Source: Solen grandis (Eukaryota > Mollusca > Bivalvia > Adapedonta > Solenidae). From it: a stretch of DNA of 64,000 nucleotides. The DNA lies in the NCBI GenBank assembly GCA_021229015.1, contig CM037788.1, forward strand, positions 53,151,360 to 53,215,359, given 5' to 3'. Shown here in pieces: positions 35,114-49,446 of this stretch. A program made the translations under genes and the position numbers. The notes beneath the pieces were generated by a model that did no database searches, had not been told where the DNA came from, and saw nothing but the letters and a program-made list of their open reading frames with translations. Every line of letters begins with the position of its first letter. The first letter of the stretch is position 1.

Positions 35114-37841
35114 AACTAGATTTCATTCGTTGATACGAATGATAGGACTTTCTGCTACATTTGTCAAATACTTAAAAGCAAAAAAAAGTAAGAGGATATG
35201 AAATTGCAGACTTTAACTTGCTTTTGTATGGCCATAACTTAAATGAACTTTGAAAAATAAACCGTTTAACTTGGAGGAAATGGCAAAAGTAACTGAAAAT
35301 CATTTTTCATATCGATTTATTTAACTTGGACTATTTTTATAATCTATGTTACAAATCAAATTTATTTAAAACGCTTACAATTCGAATTCCATCCTGTAAT
35401 AATGGCTGTAGACCGCGTACAAGAGTGTGTAGACATCGTCAAGTTTGATGTCACATGACATCATAGGCATAAGAAAATCAATGAAATGAAATATTAAGTA
35501 TCTTAAATATATCAAGTAATTTTTTCATGCTCCTTGCAACTTTGCAACATATAGAAATTAACGCGTAGATATATTAACATTCTTTTTGACCTTATGACGT
35601 CAAATAACGTTAATCCTCACAGAATATAAATAAGTCTTAAAGACTAATATTCAGTCCAAATATCAACTTTCTAAATCATCTCGAAGCGATTTTATATGTT
35701 TTTGAAATTTGACGTCAATGTTTCGAAACTTGGATTCGCCATACAACCATTGCCTTTTCGTCTTTTCAAATTTGTAAAACAGAACCCGGGATACACAACT
35801 AGAGTGTTACATATACATTCTTTGAAATTTGCTGAAAATTGGTCCAAAAATAATGGCTGTACACCGCGTAAAACTTTTTTGTCCTGACGTCAAATCTGAT
35901 GTGATATAACGTCAAATTAATATGAATTACATTGCATTCTAAAGCATTTCTAAAGTGTATACCATAAGATTTCATGGTCCTGGGAAGTTAACAGCATATT
36001 AAATTTACGCATATATATCAGAAATAATTTTTGACCTTATGACGTCATATGACGTCAAATGACGTTCATCTTCATAGAATGTAAAGCACTCTTGGAGACT
36101 TATTTACTTTCCAAATATTAGATTTCTAACTCATCTGGAAACGATTTTATGCGTATTTAAAATTTGACGTCAATGGTTTGAATATTGGATCCGCCATAAA
36201 ACCTTTGCATTTTTGAATTTGGAAGAACGGACACCGATGCTCAACTATAACCTAATATACACTTTCTGTGAAATTTTATGAAAATCGGTTCATAAACAAT
36301 GGCTGTAGACCGCGTACAAACTTTAATAGCATATGGCAAGTGTAACGTCATATGACGTCATAGGCATATGAAAATTGTAGAATTAAAAATATCAACGTTT
36401 GAAGCAAAATGTCATATAATTTACATTTCCATGGACCATTTTAACATATAGAAATTTTCTTGTAAATATTAGAAATAGATTTTCATGTAATGACGTCATC
36501 TGACGTCACATGACGTTCATTTTCACAAAATCGTTCAGTCATCCATAAACCTACATAATGTTCAAATATCAACTTTCTATCTCATATGGGACCGATTTTA
36601 TAAGCATTTGAAAATTAACGACCTCGGATCGAATCTTGGATTCTCCATAGAACCATGGTCTTTTAGAATTTTGAAAAACGGATAGCGGGATGCACAACTA
36701 GATCTTAATATACAAATTCTGTGAAAAATTGATAAAAATCGGTTTATAATAATGGTGTAGACCGCGTACAAACTTTTGTAGAATATGTCAAGTGTGACGT
36801 CATATGACGTCATATGCCTATAAAATTTATTGAAATAGAAATTATATTGTCTGAAACATATGCCATTAAATTTTTATTGCTCTTCGACCATTTCAACATA
36901 TAGAAATAATCTTGTTAATGATAGTAATATATTTTCATATAATGACGTCACGTGACGTCATATGATGCAAATTTTCAAAATATTTTTAAGACTCCGAGAG
37001 ACCTACATACTGACCAAATATCAACTTTCTATCTCAAATAGGACTGATTTTATAAGCATTTGAAAATGTACGACCTTGGTTCGAATCTTGGATTCGCTAT
37101 AGAACCTTGGCAATTTCGAATTTTGAGAAACGGACACCGCGATGCACAACTAGAACTTAATATACACATTCTGTGAAAATTTGATGAAAATCGGTTCATT
37201 AATAATGGCTCTGGACCGCGTACAAACTTTTGTAGCTTATTTCACGTGTGACGTCATATGACGTCATAGAGATATGAGAATCATAGAAATCAAAATGTCC
37301 GCATTTGAAGCATGTGTCATTAAATTTTCATTGCCCTTCGACAATTTCAACATATAGAAATATTCTTGTTAATATTAGAAATACATTATCATATAATGAC
37401 GTCACGTGACGTCATATGACATTTATTTTCACAAAATGTTTAAAACTTCTAGAGACCTATATACTGACTAAATATCAACTTTCTATCTTAAATAGGACAG
37501 ATTTTATAAGCATTTAAAAATTTACGACCTTGGTTCGAATCTTGGATTCGCTATAAAACCATGGACTTTTCGAATTTTATAAAACGGACAAAGGGATGCA
37601 CAACTAGAACTTAATATACACATTCTGTGAAAATATGATGAAAATCGGTTCACAAGAAATGGCTGTAGACCGCGTACAAACTTTTGTAGCATATTTCAAA
37701 TGTGACGTCATATGACGTCATAGAAATATGAAAATCATAGAAATCAAAATTTCCTCACGTGACTAATAAGCCATAAAAATTTCATCGTCTTAGGATTATT
37801 GCAACATAGAAAAATAAGCGCTTAGTTTGGAAGAAAAAAAG
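35114..37841 (+). mobile_element. Family B element E5 (divergent C-type cores)
   Basis: The 5' end is AACTAGATTT with hairpin CATTCGT-TGAT-ACGAATG. The leader is private. Five or six C-type cores follow; those at 35430-36400 are the most diverged in the window, and later ones match the E6 and E8 cores. The tail ends GGAAGAAAAAAAG with no hairpin, and E6 begins at once. It is probably among the older copies, judging by divergence. Confidence 0.65.
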
Positions 37842-40588
37842 AACTAGATGTCATTCGTTTAAACGAATGATAGGACTTTCTGCAACAACTGCTTTATATA
37901 GTATATATAGAAGATGACATAATAGATAATCTGTCCAAATTGCAACTTTCTATCTCCTCTATTTCTATATCAAATAGCACAAATAGAACACATTCTGTGA
38001 ATTTTAATAAAAGTCCGCCCATATCTTGCACATGTAGTTTACATACAAAATTTATACTATGTCATATGACATGGAAGAAAAATGAAACAGTGTTCAAATG
38101 TAAGTTTCTAACTTTCATCACACATAGAATTTCATCACTCCAGCTCAGTTGTAACCTTGTTTTATTTTAGCCTCAGTAGGAAGAAGTATTGAATATTTGT
38201 ATAGTGCTATATCCTTTCGACACCTGTAACGTAGTTAAACGTATTTAGCGATTTTGGCGTGTTTGGGCTTCCGTAGTTTTGCCATAAATTCCTGGAATTT
38301 CGAACTATGGTGATATTTTGAAAGGTAACATCCCAGCCTACAAACTGATGCAATATGAATATCGTTAGCATAACAATGCAGTTTTTAGATGGTCTAAAAT
38401 GTGGGGCTGCGTGTGAATTTTTCAAGGCTTGCAAACTGCTCGCTAGCTACATAGTGTTGCAAATACGGATTTATATACGGATAATAAACTAAATATCTTT
38501 GGAAACGTCAATTATTCAGCTATAATTCTTATTCATACATATATTTACAAAAATCAATATTTATTGAGATATGGCTACATATATGCAGTAGGGGTGAAAT
38601 CAAAATTTCCTCACGGGCCTAATAACCCATAAAAATTTCATCGTCCTAGGACTATTGCAACATATTAAAATAAGCGTTTAGTTAGGAAGAAGAAAAGAAT
38701 AATAGTAACAAACAAATGACGTCACGAGACGTCATATGACGTTTATTTTCACATAATTGTTAAGACACCCAGAGACCTACTAACTGACAAAATTTCAACT
38801 TTCTATCTCAAATAGGACAGTTTTTATAAGCATTTAAATATTGACGTCATTGGTTCGAATCTTGGATCCGCCATATATGCTTGGACTTTTCGAATTTTGA
38901 AAAACGGACACCGGTATACATAATAAGAACGTAATATACACATTCTGTGAAAATTTGATGAAAATCGGCCCATTAATAATGGCTCTGGACCGTGTAAAAA
39001 CTTTTGTAGTCAATTTCAAATGTGACGTCATATGACGTCATAGGCTTCGGAAAACCATTGAAATCGAAATTTCAGCGTCTGAATCATTTGTCATTAAATT
39101 TTCATTGCCCTTCGACAATTTCAACATATAGAAATACTCTTTTAAATTTAATGACGTCACGTAACGTCATATGACGTTTTTTTTCACAAAATCTTTAAGA
39201 CTCTTAGAGACCTATATAATGACCAAATATCACTTTTCTATTTCAAATAGGACCGATTTTATAAGCATTTAAAAATTTACGACCTCAGTTCGAATCTCGA
39301 ATTCGCTATAGAACCATGGACTTTTCGGATTTCGAAAAACGGACACCGAGATGCACAACTAGAACTAAATATTCACATTCTGTGAAAGTTTGATGAAAAT
39401 CGGCCCATTAATAATGACTCTGGACCGTGTACAAACTTTCGTAGTCAATTTCAAATGTGACGTCATATGACGTCATAGGCTTCTGAAAATCACTGAAATC
39501 GAAATTTCAGCATCTGAAGCATGCGGCATAAAAGTTTCATTGCCCTTCAAAAATTTCAACATATAGAAATAATCTTGTTAGAATTAGAAATTCATTATCA
39601 TATAATGACGTCACGTGACGTCATATGACATTTATTTTCACAAAATGTTTAAGACTCCCAGAGACCTATACACTGACCTAATATCATCTTTCTATCTCAA
39701 ATAGGACCGATTTTATAAGAATTTGAAAATTTACGACCTTGGTTCGAATCTTGGAATCGATATAAAACCTTGGACTTTTCGAATTTTGAAAAACGGACAC
39801 CGGGATGCACAACTAGAACTTAATATACACAATCTGTGAAAATTTGATGAAAATCGGTGTACAAACAATGGCTGTAGACCGGGTACAAACTTTTGTAGCA
39901 TATTTCAAATGTGACGTCATATGACGTCATAGGCATATGAAAATCATAGAAATAAATATTACAGCGTTTGAAGCATGAGTCTTTAAATTTTCATTGCCCT
40001 TCGACAATTTCAACATATAGAAATATTCTTGTTAATATTAGAAATTCATTATCATATAATGACGTCACGTGACGTCATATGACATTTATTTTCACAAAAT
40101 GTTTAAGACTTCTAGAGACCTATATACTGAATAAATATCAACTTTCTTTCTTAAATAGGACAGATTTTATAAGCATTTAAAAATTTACGACCTTGGTTCG
40201 AATCTTGGATTCGCTATAGAACCATGGACTTTTCGAATTTTGAAAAACGGACACCGGGATGCACAACTACAGCGTATCATACATATTCTGTGAAATTTTG
40301 ATGAAAATCGGTCCAGAAATAATGGCTGTAGACCGCGTACAAACTTTTTCACCTGACGTCAAATCTGACGTTATATGACGTCATATGAATATGAAATTCA
40401 TTGCATCCAAAAGCTCATGGTTTGAAATATATGCCATAAAATTTTCATTGTTCTGAGCCATTGGCAACACATCAAAATAAACACAAATACAAGAGGAAGA
40501 AAAAAAGAATAAGGATAATAAAAAACAGAACAAACCCAATAGGACTTTCTGCTTGAGGCAGAAAGCCCTAATAATAATAATAATAAAA
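37842..40588 (+). mobile_element. Family B element E6 (F-type leader plus C-type cores), internally deleted
   Basis: The 5' end is AACTAGATGT with CATTCGT-TTAA-ACGAATG. The F-type leader contains a 75-codon minus-strand frame shared by four copies (here 38207-38434). About 455 bp present in E8, E10 and E13 are missing at 38473-38482, replaced by a 10-bp filler. A tail copy follows, then C-type cores from 38717, a second tail, and a 3' hairpin at 40541-40569 with one G-U-type mismatch (arms AGGACTTTCTGC / GCAGAAAGCCCT). Confidence 0.72.
38207..38434 (-). other. 75-codon frame in F-type leader, copy 1 (possible captured fragment)
   Basis: An open frame starting MQALKNSHAAPHF and ending YVTGVERI. 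The copies at 44297-44524, 49015-49242 and 55246-55473 are nearly identical (one residue differs between copies 1 and 2). I recognise no family. The segment is less repetitive than the cores, as expected if it were captured host DNA. The copies are too similar to judge selection, so it may equally be a chance frame. Confidence 0.35.
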
Positions 40589-41980
40589 AACAAGAGGGCC
40601 ATGATGGCCCTGAATCGCTCACCTGAGTACCATTGCTTTAACTGATGTCAAGGTTTTTAAACAGACAAGGATTCTGATATAACTTAATCTAAAACATTTT
40701 ACCCCTGACAATACTACACACCAAATATCTAAGCAATGGGCCATATGGTTTCAGAGAAGACTTGGGCGCAGGGTCATTTATCACCCTAGGGCCAAGACTT
40801 TGAAAATCTTTGTAATGAACCATTAGATGCTACTACATACCAAAAATCTTAGCTCTAGGCCTTATTGATTCATAGAAGAAGATTTTTTTTAAGATTTTCC
40901 TATTTAACTCTATGTAAAACAAGTGACCCCAGGTGTGGGGTCATTTATCACCATTGGGCTATGATTTGTACAATCTTGGTAGTGGCCCATAAGATGATGC
41001 TACATACCAAATATCTAAGCTCTAGGCCTAATGATTCATGAAGAAGATTTTTTAAGATTTTCCTATATAACTCTTGTAAAAAAAGTGACCCCTGATGCGG
41101 GGTCATTTATCACCATAGGGCTATGATTTGTACAATCTTGGTAGTGGCCCATAAGATGATGCTTCATACAAAATATCTAAGCTCTAGGCCTTATGCATTC
41201 ATGGAAGAAGATTTTTTAAGATTTTCCTATATAACTCTATGTAAAACAAGTGACCCCTGGTGCGGGGTCATTTATCACCATAGGGCTATGATTTGTACAA
41301 TCTTGGTAGTGGCCCATAAGATGATGCTAAATACCAAATATCTAAGCTCTAGGCCTTATGGATTCATAGAAGAAGATTTTTTAAGATTTTCCTATATAAC
41401 TCTATGTAAAACAAGTGACCCCTGGTGCGGGGTCATTTATCACCATAGGGCTATGATTTGTACAATCTTGGTAGTGGCCCATAAGATGATGCTTCATACC
41501 AAATATCAAAAGGTTAGGCCTTGTGGTTTCGGAGAAGAAGATTTTTTCAAGTTTTTCCTAATTAGCCTATGTGAAATCAAGTGACCGCTGGGGCGGGGCC
41601 AATTTTGACCCCAGGGTCATAATTTGTACAATCCTGGTAGAGAGTCATAAGATCATGCTACATACCAAAAATCAAAAGGCTAGGCCTTGTGGTTTCAGAG
41701 AAGAAGATTTTTTAAATTTTCATTTTTAAAATCTATTTTTAGCTCCTGTGACCTAATTATGCGATGGACCAGAACCATTTATACAACTTTAGTAGAGCTT
41801 CATCCAAGGAACATTCCTGCAAAATATTTTTCAAATTGGCCAAGCCGTTTAGGAGGAGATGTTGTTTGAAGCAATTGTTGACGCCGGACGCACGCACGCA
41901 CGGACGACGGACGACGGACGCCGGACAAAAGGCGATCAGAAAAGCTCACCTTGAGCACGTTGTGCTCATGTGAGCTAAAA
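40589..41980 (+). mobile_element. Family D element D2 (pearl-like), complete
   Basis: The 5' terminus is AACAAGA, hairpin GGGCCA-TGA-TGGCCC, then the block GCTCACCTGAG. Tandem cores of about 165 bp follow (anchor GGTCATTTA at 40772, 40939, 41101, 41266, 41431, with a diverged sixth). The tail has CGGACGACGGACGACGG words, and the 3' hairpin is at 41943-41976 (AGCTCAC... / ...GTGAGCT). The layout and core length match the pearl class of bivalve HINEs as I recall it. A 153-codon frame (41123-41584) exists only because 165 is divisible by three. Confidence 0.75.
40772..41700 (+). repeat. 165-bp tandem cores of D2
   Basis: Five clear copies and one diverged copy, with spacings of 167, 162, 165 and 165 bp. 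Each has GGTCATTTATCACC, TTTGTACAATCTTGGTAGTG and a GAAGAAGATTTTTTAAG motif. Confidence 0.85.
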
Positions 41981-42085
41981 AAACAGTACAAACCCAATAT
42001 GACTTTCTGCCGAAAGGGCAGAAAGTCCTAATAAAAGACAGAACAAACCCAATAGGTCTTTCTGCGAAAAGCAGAAAGCCCCAAT
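41981..42085 (+). repeat. Two solo 3' ends of family B
   Basis: Two hairpins, at 42001-42027 (GACTTTCTGC / GCAGAAAGTC, loop CGAAAGG) and 42053-42081 (TCTTTCTGC / GCAGAAAG, loop GAAAA), follow ACAGTACAAACCCAAT and ACAGAACAAACCCAAT boxes. There is no core between them or before them. They belong to different subtypes from each other and follow a family D element. Confidence 0.8.
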
Positions 42086-43931
42086 AACTAGATGTCATTC
42101 GTGAAAACGAATGATAGGACTTTCTGCAAGCTATGTTAATGCAAAAAGCAGGAGATAGAAGTTTCATGTAATGTCTCACCTCTGGTAGTATTTCATGTTC
42201 ATGCTGAACAATTGACATTATATTCCGAAATTAGTGCATATGATAAGAACTAAGTATTAGTCTGTGACGTAACATGATGTCATATGATGTCAGGACATGA
42301 CTGCAAACATGATTTCTAGTTTAAAGGTCCTATGTTCGAATCTTACTTCAGCCACAATACTTCGATCTTTCGGAATTAAGGTTAGCTGCCAAAATATTCA
42401 CACCTTATTTTCAAGATGTACCATCTGTAAAAATTTGAAGAAAATCTGATCATAAATGGCGGCTGTGGAGCGCAAACACCATTTTTACTTTACTGCAATA
42501 ACTCTGAAATTTTTATTATTCTGAACAACTGGCAACATGTCGAAATCATTGCCCTAAAATGAAAATTAAGAAGTATGCTTATGGCGTCACATGACGTCTT
42601 ATGACGTCACGATTCAAAATTTATTTAGAAATTCTTCAGACCTGCTAACTATGATAGTTTCAAAATTCTATCTCATCCAGAAGCTCTTTAATCCTAAAAT
42701 GAAATTTTTGGTCCTATGTTCGAATCTTATTTCAGCCACAGATCTTCGGTCTTTCGGAATTTCGGTTAGCTGACAGGATATGCACACCTTAGTTTCAAGA
42801 TGTACCATCTGTGAAAATTTGAAGAAAATCCGACCATAAATGGCGGCTGTAGAGCGTGAACACCATTTTTCACTATTTTTAGCTGTGACGTCACATGACG
42901 TCATAGGGTGCTGAATATGCTTTTGTTCAAAAGCGCATACGTTACTTTCATAACTCTGAAATTTTCATTATTCTGAACAACTGGTATCATGTCGAAATCA
43001 TTGCCCTAATATGAAAATTAAGAAGTATGCTTATGACGTCACATGACGTCCTATGACGTCAGCACTCAAATTATATGTAGAAATTCTGAAGAACTGCAAA
43101 CAGTGTAAGGTCCAACTTTGTATCTCATCCTGAAGCTCTTTAATCTTAAAATGAAATTTTCGGTCCTATGTTCGAATCTTATTTCCGCCACAGAACTTCG
43201 GTCTTTCTGAGTTTCGCCTAGCTGACAGGATATGCATACCTTAGTTTCAAGATGTACCATCTGTGAAAATTTGAAGAAAATCCAACCATAAATTACGGCT
43301 GTAGAGCGCGAACACTATTTTTCACTATTTTTAGCTGTGACGTCAGGGGACGTCATAGGATGCAGAAGATGCTTTTGTTCAAAAGCGCATACATTACTGT
43401 CATAACTCTGAAATTTTCATTATTCTGAACAACTGGCATCATGTCGAAATCATTGCCCTAAAATGAAAATTAAGAAGTATGCCTATGATGTCACATGACG
43501 TCATATGACGTCACGACTCAAAATATATGTATAAATTCTGCAGAACTGCAAACTGTGTAAGTTTGAACTTTCTATCTCATCCTGAAGATCTTTAATCCTA
43601 AAATGAAAGTTTCGGTCCTATGTTCGAATCTTATTTCAGCCACAGAACTTCGGTCTTTCGGAATTTCGGTTAGCTGACAGGATATGCACACCTTTGATTC
43701 AAGATGTACCATCTGTGAAAATTTGAAGAAAATCTGACCATAAATGACGGCTGTAGAGCGCGAACACCATTTTTCACTATTTTTAGCTGTGACGTCATGT
43801 GACGTCATAGGGTGCTGAATATCATTGAAATCAAAATTTCCTCACGTCACTAATAAGCCATAAAAATTTCATCGTCCTAGGTCCATTGCAACATATAAAA
43901 ATAAGCGTTTAGTTAGGAAGAAAAAAAGAAT
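42086..43931 (+). mobile_element. Family B element E7 (B-type cores)
   Basis: The 5' end matches E1, including the leader variant ATTGACATTATATTCC. One truncated and three full B-type cores follow, then the tail GGAAGAAAAAAAGAATAA. No 3' hairpin; E8 starts directly. Confidence 0.75.
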
Positions 43932-46900
43932 AACTAGATGTCATTCGTTTAAACGAATGATAGGACTTTCTGCAACATCTGCTTTATATAGTATATATAG
44001 AAGATGACATAATAGATAATCTGTCCAAATTGCAACTTTCTATCTCCTCTATTTCTATATAAAATAGCACAAATAGAACACATTCTGTGAACTTTAATAA
44101 AAGTCCGCCCATATCTTGCACATGTAGTTTACATACAACATTTATACTATGTCATATGACATGAAAGAAAAATGAAACAGTGTTCAAATGTAAGTTTCTA
44201 ACTTTCATCACACATAGAATTTCATCACTCCAGCTCAGTTGTAACCTTGTTTAAGTTTAGCCTCATTAGGAAGAAGTATTGAATATTTGTATAGTGCTAT
44301 ATCCTTTCGACACCTGTAACGTAGTTAATCGTATTTAGCGATTTTGGCGTGTTTGGGCTTCCGTAGTTTTGCCATAAATTCCTGGAATTTCGAACTATGG
44401 TGATATTTTGAAAGGTAACATCCCAGCCTACAAACTGATGCAATATGAATATCGTTAGCATAACAATGCAGTTTTTAGATGGTCTAAAATGTGGGGCTGC
44501 GTGTGAATTTTTCAAGGCTTGCAAACTGCTCGCTAGCTACATAGTGTTGCAAATACGGATTTTTGTCTTGTGCCGTTGTACATGTATTAACTTCAATGCT
44601 TTTTTTGGAAACAGTCAACCTTCGACAAAAAACAACAACAACAAAAAAAAAAAATCAAGATATAGCCCATCAATTGCAATTTGATATTTTTTTTTTTTTT
44701 TTTTTTTTAAGTCGTTGCGCAAGTATTTAAGCTTGGTGACCCCTGCGCGTGACCTTTTCCATATTTTTATGATGCATGATTATGAAATATCTTATTTTCC
44801 ATGTAACTTTCTTATATGAAGTCCAATTTCAATAAACTTGGTACCGTTAGAAAGCTCTTAAAACATGCTACATTTTATACGCATAATGTATAAACTTATC
44901 TTCAGTCGTTTCTGAGATATTGACTGTTAAACCTCAAGAAAACAGCATATTAATAGCATAATTAGCTTCATTTCATTTAGTTTTTTTGCTTATAACTTTG
45001 TATTGCGTAAACCAATTTTAATAAACTAAATATCTTTGGAAACGTCAATTATTCAGCTATAATTTTTATTCATACATATATTTACAAAAATCGATATTTA
45101 TTGAGATATGGCTACATATATGCAGTAGGGGTGAAATCAAAATTTCCTCACGTGCCTAATAACCCATAAACATTTCATCGTCCTAGGACTATTGCAACAT
45201 ATTAAAATAAGCGTTTAGTTAGGAAGAAGAAAAGAATAATAATAATAAACAAATGACGTCACGTGACGTTTATTTTCACATAATTGTTAAGACACCCAGA
45301 GACCTACTAACTGACAAAATTTCAACTTTCTATCTCAAATAGGACAGTTTTTATAAGCATTTAAATATTGACGTCATTGGTTCGAATCTTGGATCCGCCA
45401 TATATGCTTGAACTTTTCGAATTTTGAAAAACGGACACCGGCATACACAATAAGAACGTAATATACACACTCTGTGAAAATTTGATGAAAATCGGCCTAT
45501 TAATAATGGCTCTGGACCGTGTACAAACTTTTGTAGTCAATTTCAAATGTGACGTCATATGACGTCATAGGCTTCTGAAAATCATTGAAATCAAAATATC
45601 AGCGTCTGAATCATTTGTCATTAAATTTTCATTGCCCTTCGATAATTTCAACATATAGAAATACTCTTGTTAATATTAAAAATACATTATCATATAATGA
45701 CGTCACGTGACGTCATATGACGTTTCTTTTCACAAAATGTTAAAGACTCTTAGAGACCTATATACTGACCAAACATCATTTTATTATACCGAGTGCACAA
45801 CAGAACTTAATATACACATTCTCTGAAAATTTGATGAAAATCGGCCCATTAATAATGGCTCTGGACCGTGTACAAACTTTCGTAGTCAATTTCAAATGTG
45901 ACGTCATATGACGTCATAGGCTTCTGAAAATCATTGAAATCGAAATATCAGCATCTGAAGCATGCGGCATTAAATTTTCATTGCCCTTCGAAAATTTCAA
46001 CATATAGAAATAATCTTGTTAGAATTAGAAATTCATTATCATATAATGACGTCACGTGACGTCATATGACATTTATTTTCACAAAATGTTTAAGACTCCC
46101 AGAGACCTATATACTGACCCAATATCATTTTTCTATCTCAAATAGGACCGATTTTATAAGAATTTGAAAATTTACGACCTTGGTTCGAATCTTGGAATCG
46201 CTATAGAACCTTGGACTTTTCGAATTTTGAAAAACGGACACCGGGATGCACAACTAGAACTTAATATTCACATTCTGTGAAAATTTGATGAAAATCGGTT
46301 CATAAACAATGGCTCTGGACCGCGTACAAACTTTTGTTGCATATTTCAAGTGTGACGTCATATGACGTCATAGGCACATGAAAGTCATAGAAATCAAACT
46401 TTTAGCGATTGAAGCATGTGTCATTAAATTTTCATTGCCCTTCGACAATTTCAACATATAGAAATACTCTTGTTAATATTAGAAATACAATATCATATAA
46501 TGACGTCACGTGACGTCATATGACATTTATTTTCAAAAAATGTTTAAAACTTCTAGAGACCTATATACTGACTAAATATCAACTTTCTATCTTAAATAGG
46601 ACAGATTTTATAAGCATCTAAAAAATTTACGACCTTGGTTCGAATCTTGGATTCGCTATAGAACCATGGACTTTTCGAATTTTAAAAAACAGACACCGAG
46701 ATGCACAACTAGAACTTAATATACACAATCTGTGAAAATTTTATGAAAATCGGTTCCCCAACAATGGCTGTAGACCGAGTACAAACTTTTGTAGCATATT
46801 TCAAATGTGACGTCATATGACGTCATATGCATATGAAAATCATAGAAATCAAAATTTCATCGCATCAAGTATATGCCATTAAAATTTCATGGCCCTGGGA

Positions 46901-47104
46901 CCATTGCAACATGCTTAAATTAACGCTCAGTTTGGAAGAAAAAAAGAATAAGAAGAATAAAAAAACATAACAAACCCAATAGGACTTTCTGCTTTAGGCA
47001 GAAAGTCCTAAAAACAGTACAAACCCAATAAAAAACCTAATAAAAAACAGTACAAACCCAATATGACTTTCTGCCTGTAGGCAGAAAGTCCTAATAATAA
47101 TAAT
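43932..47104 (+). mobile_element. Family B element E8 (F-type leader plus C-type cores)
   Basis: The full F-type leader holds the 75-codon frame (44297-44524), an ACAACAACAA/poly-A stretch facing a T tract (about 44688-44708), and a conserved AT-rich 3' part. A tail copy then joins C-type cores at AAACAAATGACGTCACG (core from 45253). One core is internally deleted near 45780-45800. Two 3' hairpins end it (46981-47009 and 47065-47090), with a hairpin-less box ACAGTACAAACCCAATAAAA between them. Confidence 0.75.
44297..44524 (-). other. 75-codon frame in F-type leader, copy 2
   Basis: Near-identical to the frame at 38207-38434; Ile replaces Phe near the C terminus (NTINYV versus NTFNYV). Function unknown. 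Confidence 0.35.
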
Positions 47105-48649
47105 AACTAGATGTCATTCGTGAAAACGAATGATAGGACTTTCTGCAAGCTGTGTTAATGCAAAAAGCAGGAGATAGAAGTTTCATGTAATGACTCATCT
47201 CTGGTAGTATTTCATGTTCATGCTGAACAATTGACATTATATTCCGAAATTAGTGCAAATGATAAGAACTTAGTATTAGTCTGTGACGTCACATGACGTC
47301 ATATGATGTCATAACTCTATATGACTCATAACATATGTAGAAATTCTCCATAACTGCAAACTGTTTGAGTTTCAACTTTCTATCTCATCCTGAAGCTCTC
47401 TAATCCTAAAATGAAATTTTCGGTCCAATGTTCGAATCTTATTTCAGCCACAGAACTTCGGTCTTTCGGAAATTCGGTATGCTGACAGGATATGCACACC
47501 TTAGTTTCATGGTGTACCATCTGTGAAAATTTGAAGAAAATCCGACCATAAATGACGGCTGTAGAGCGCGAACACCATTTTTCACTATTTTTAGCTGTGA
47601 CGTCACATGACGTCATAGGGTGCTGAAGATGCTTTTGTACAAAAGAGCATACTTTACTGTCATAACTCTGAAATTTTCATTATTCTGAACAACTTGCATC
47701 ATGTCGAAATTATTGCCCTAATATGAAAATTAAGAAGTATGCTTATGACGTTACATGACGTCATATGACGTCAGGACTCAAAATATATGTAGAAATTTTT
47801 CAGGACTGCAAACTGTGTAAGTTCCAACTTTTTATCTCATCCTGAAGCTCTTTAATCCTAAAATTAAATTTTCGGTCCTTTGTTCGAATCTTATTTCCGC
47901 CACAGAACTTCGGTCTTTCGGAATTTCGGTTAGCTGACAGGATATGCACACCTTAGTTTCAAGATGTACCATCTGTGAAAATTTGAAGAAAATCCGACCA
48001 TAAATGACGGCTGTAGAGCGCGAACACCATTTTTCACTATTTTTAGCTGTGACGTCATGTGACGTCATAAGGTGCTGAAGATGCTTTTGTTCAAAAGCGC
48101 ATACTTTTCTGTCATAACTCTGAAATTTTCATTATTCTGAACAACTGGCATCATGTCGAAATCATTGCCCTAATATGAAAACTAAGAAGTATGCCTATGA
48201 CGTCACATGACGTCATATGACGTCAGGACTCAAAATGTATGTAGAAATTCTGCAGAACTGCAAACTGTGTAAGTTTCAACTTTCTATCTCATCCTGAAGC
48301 TCTCTTATCCTAAAATGAAATTTTCGGTCCTATGTTCGAATCTTATTTCAGCCACAGAACTTCGGTCTTTCGGAATTTCGATTAGCTGACAGGATATGCA
48401 CACCTTAGTTTCAAGATGTACCATCTGTGAAAATTTGAAGAAACTCCGACCATAAATGACGGCTGTAGAGCGCGAACACCATTTTTTTTTTATGACGTCA
48501 TGTGACGTCATAGGGTGCTGAAAATCATTGAAATCAAAATTTCCTCACGTGACTAATAAGCCATAAAAAGTTCATCGTCCTAGGACTATTGCAACATATA
48601 AAAATAAGCGTTTAGTTAGGAAGAAGAAAAGAATAATAATAATAATAAT
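47105..48649 (+). mobile_element. Family B element E9 (B-type cores)
   Basis: The 5' end and leader are of the E1 type. Three B-type cores follow (minus-strand frames at 47380, 47832 and 48305 show the 452-bp spacing). The last unit has a T run in place of the usual TTTTTCACTATTTTTAGC before TGACGTCA (48480-48494). Standard tail, no hairpin. Confidence 0.75.
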
Positions 48650-49408
48650 AACTAGATGTCATTCGTTTAAACGAATGATAGGACTTTCTGCAACATCTGC
48701 TTTATATAGTATATATAGAAGATGACATAATAGATAATCTGTCCAAATTGCAACTTTCTATCTCCTCTATTTCTATATAAAATAGCACAAATAGAACACA
48801 TTCTGTGAATTTTAATAAAAGTCCGCCCATATCTTGCACATGTAGTTTACATACAACATTTATACTATGTCATATGACATGAAAGAAAAATGAAACAGTG
48901 TTCAAATGTAAGTTTCTAACTTTCATCACACATAGAATTTCATCACTCCAGCTCAGTTGTAACCTTGTTTAATTTTAGCCTCATTAGGAAGAAGTATTGA
49001 ATATTTGTATAGTGCTATATCCTTTCGACACCTGTAACGTAGTTAATCGTATTTAGCGATTTTGGCGTGTTTGGGCTTCCGTAGTTTTGCCATAAATTCC
49101 TGGAATTTCGAACTATGGTGATATTTTGAAAGGTAACATCCCAGCCTACAAACTGATGCAATATGAATATCGTTAGCATAACAATGCAGTTTTTAGATGG
49201 TCTAAAATGTGGGGCTACGTGTGAATTTTTCAAGGCTTGCAAACTGCTCGCTAGCTACATAGTGTTGCAAATACGGATTTTTGTCTTGTGCCGTTGTACA
49301 TGTATTAACTTCAATGCTTATTTTGGAAACAGTCAACATTCGACAAAAAACAACAACAACAACAAAAAAAAAAGAACAAAATCAAGATATAGCCCATTAA
49401 TTGCAATT

Positions 49409-49446
<38 letters not shown>

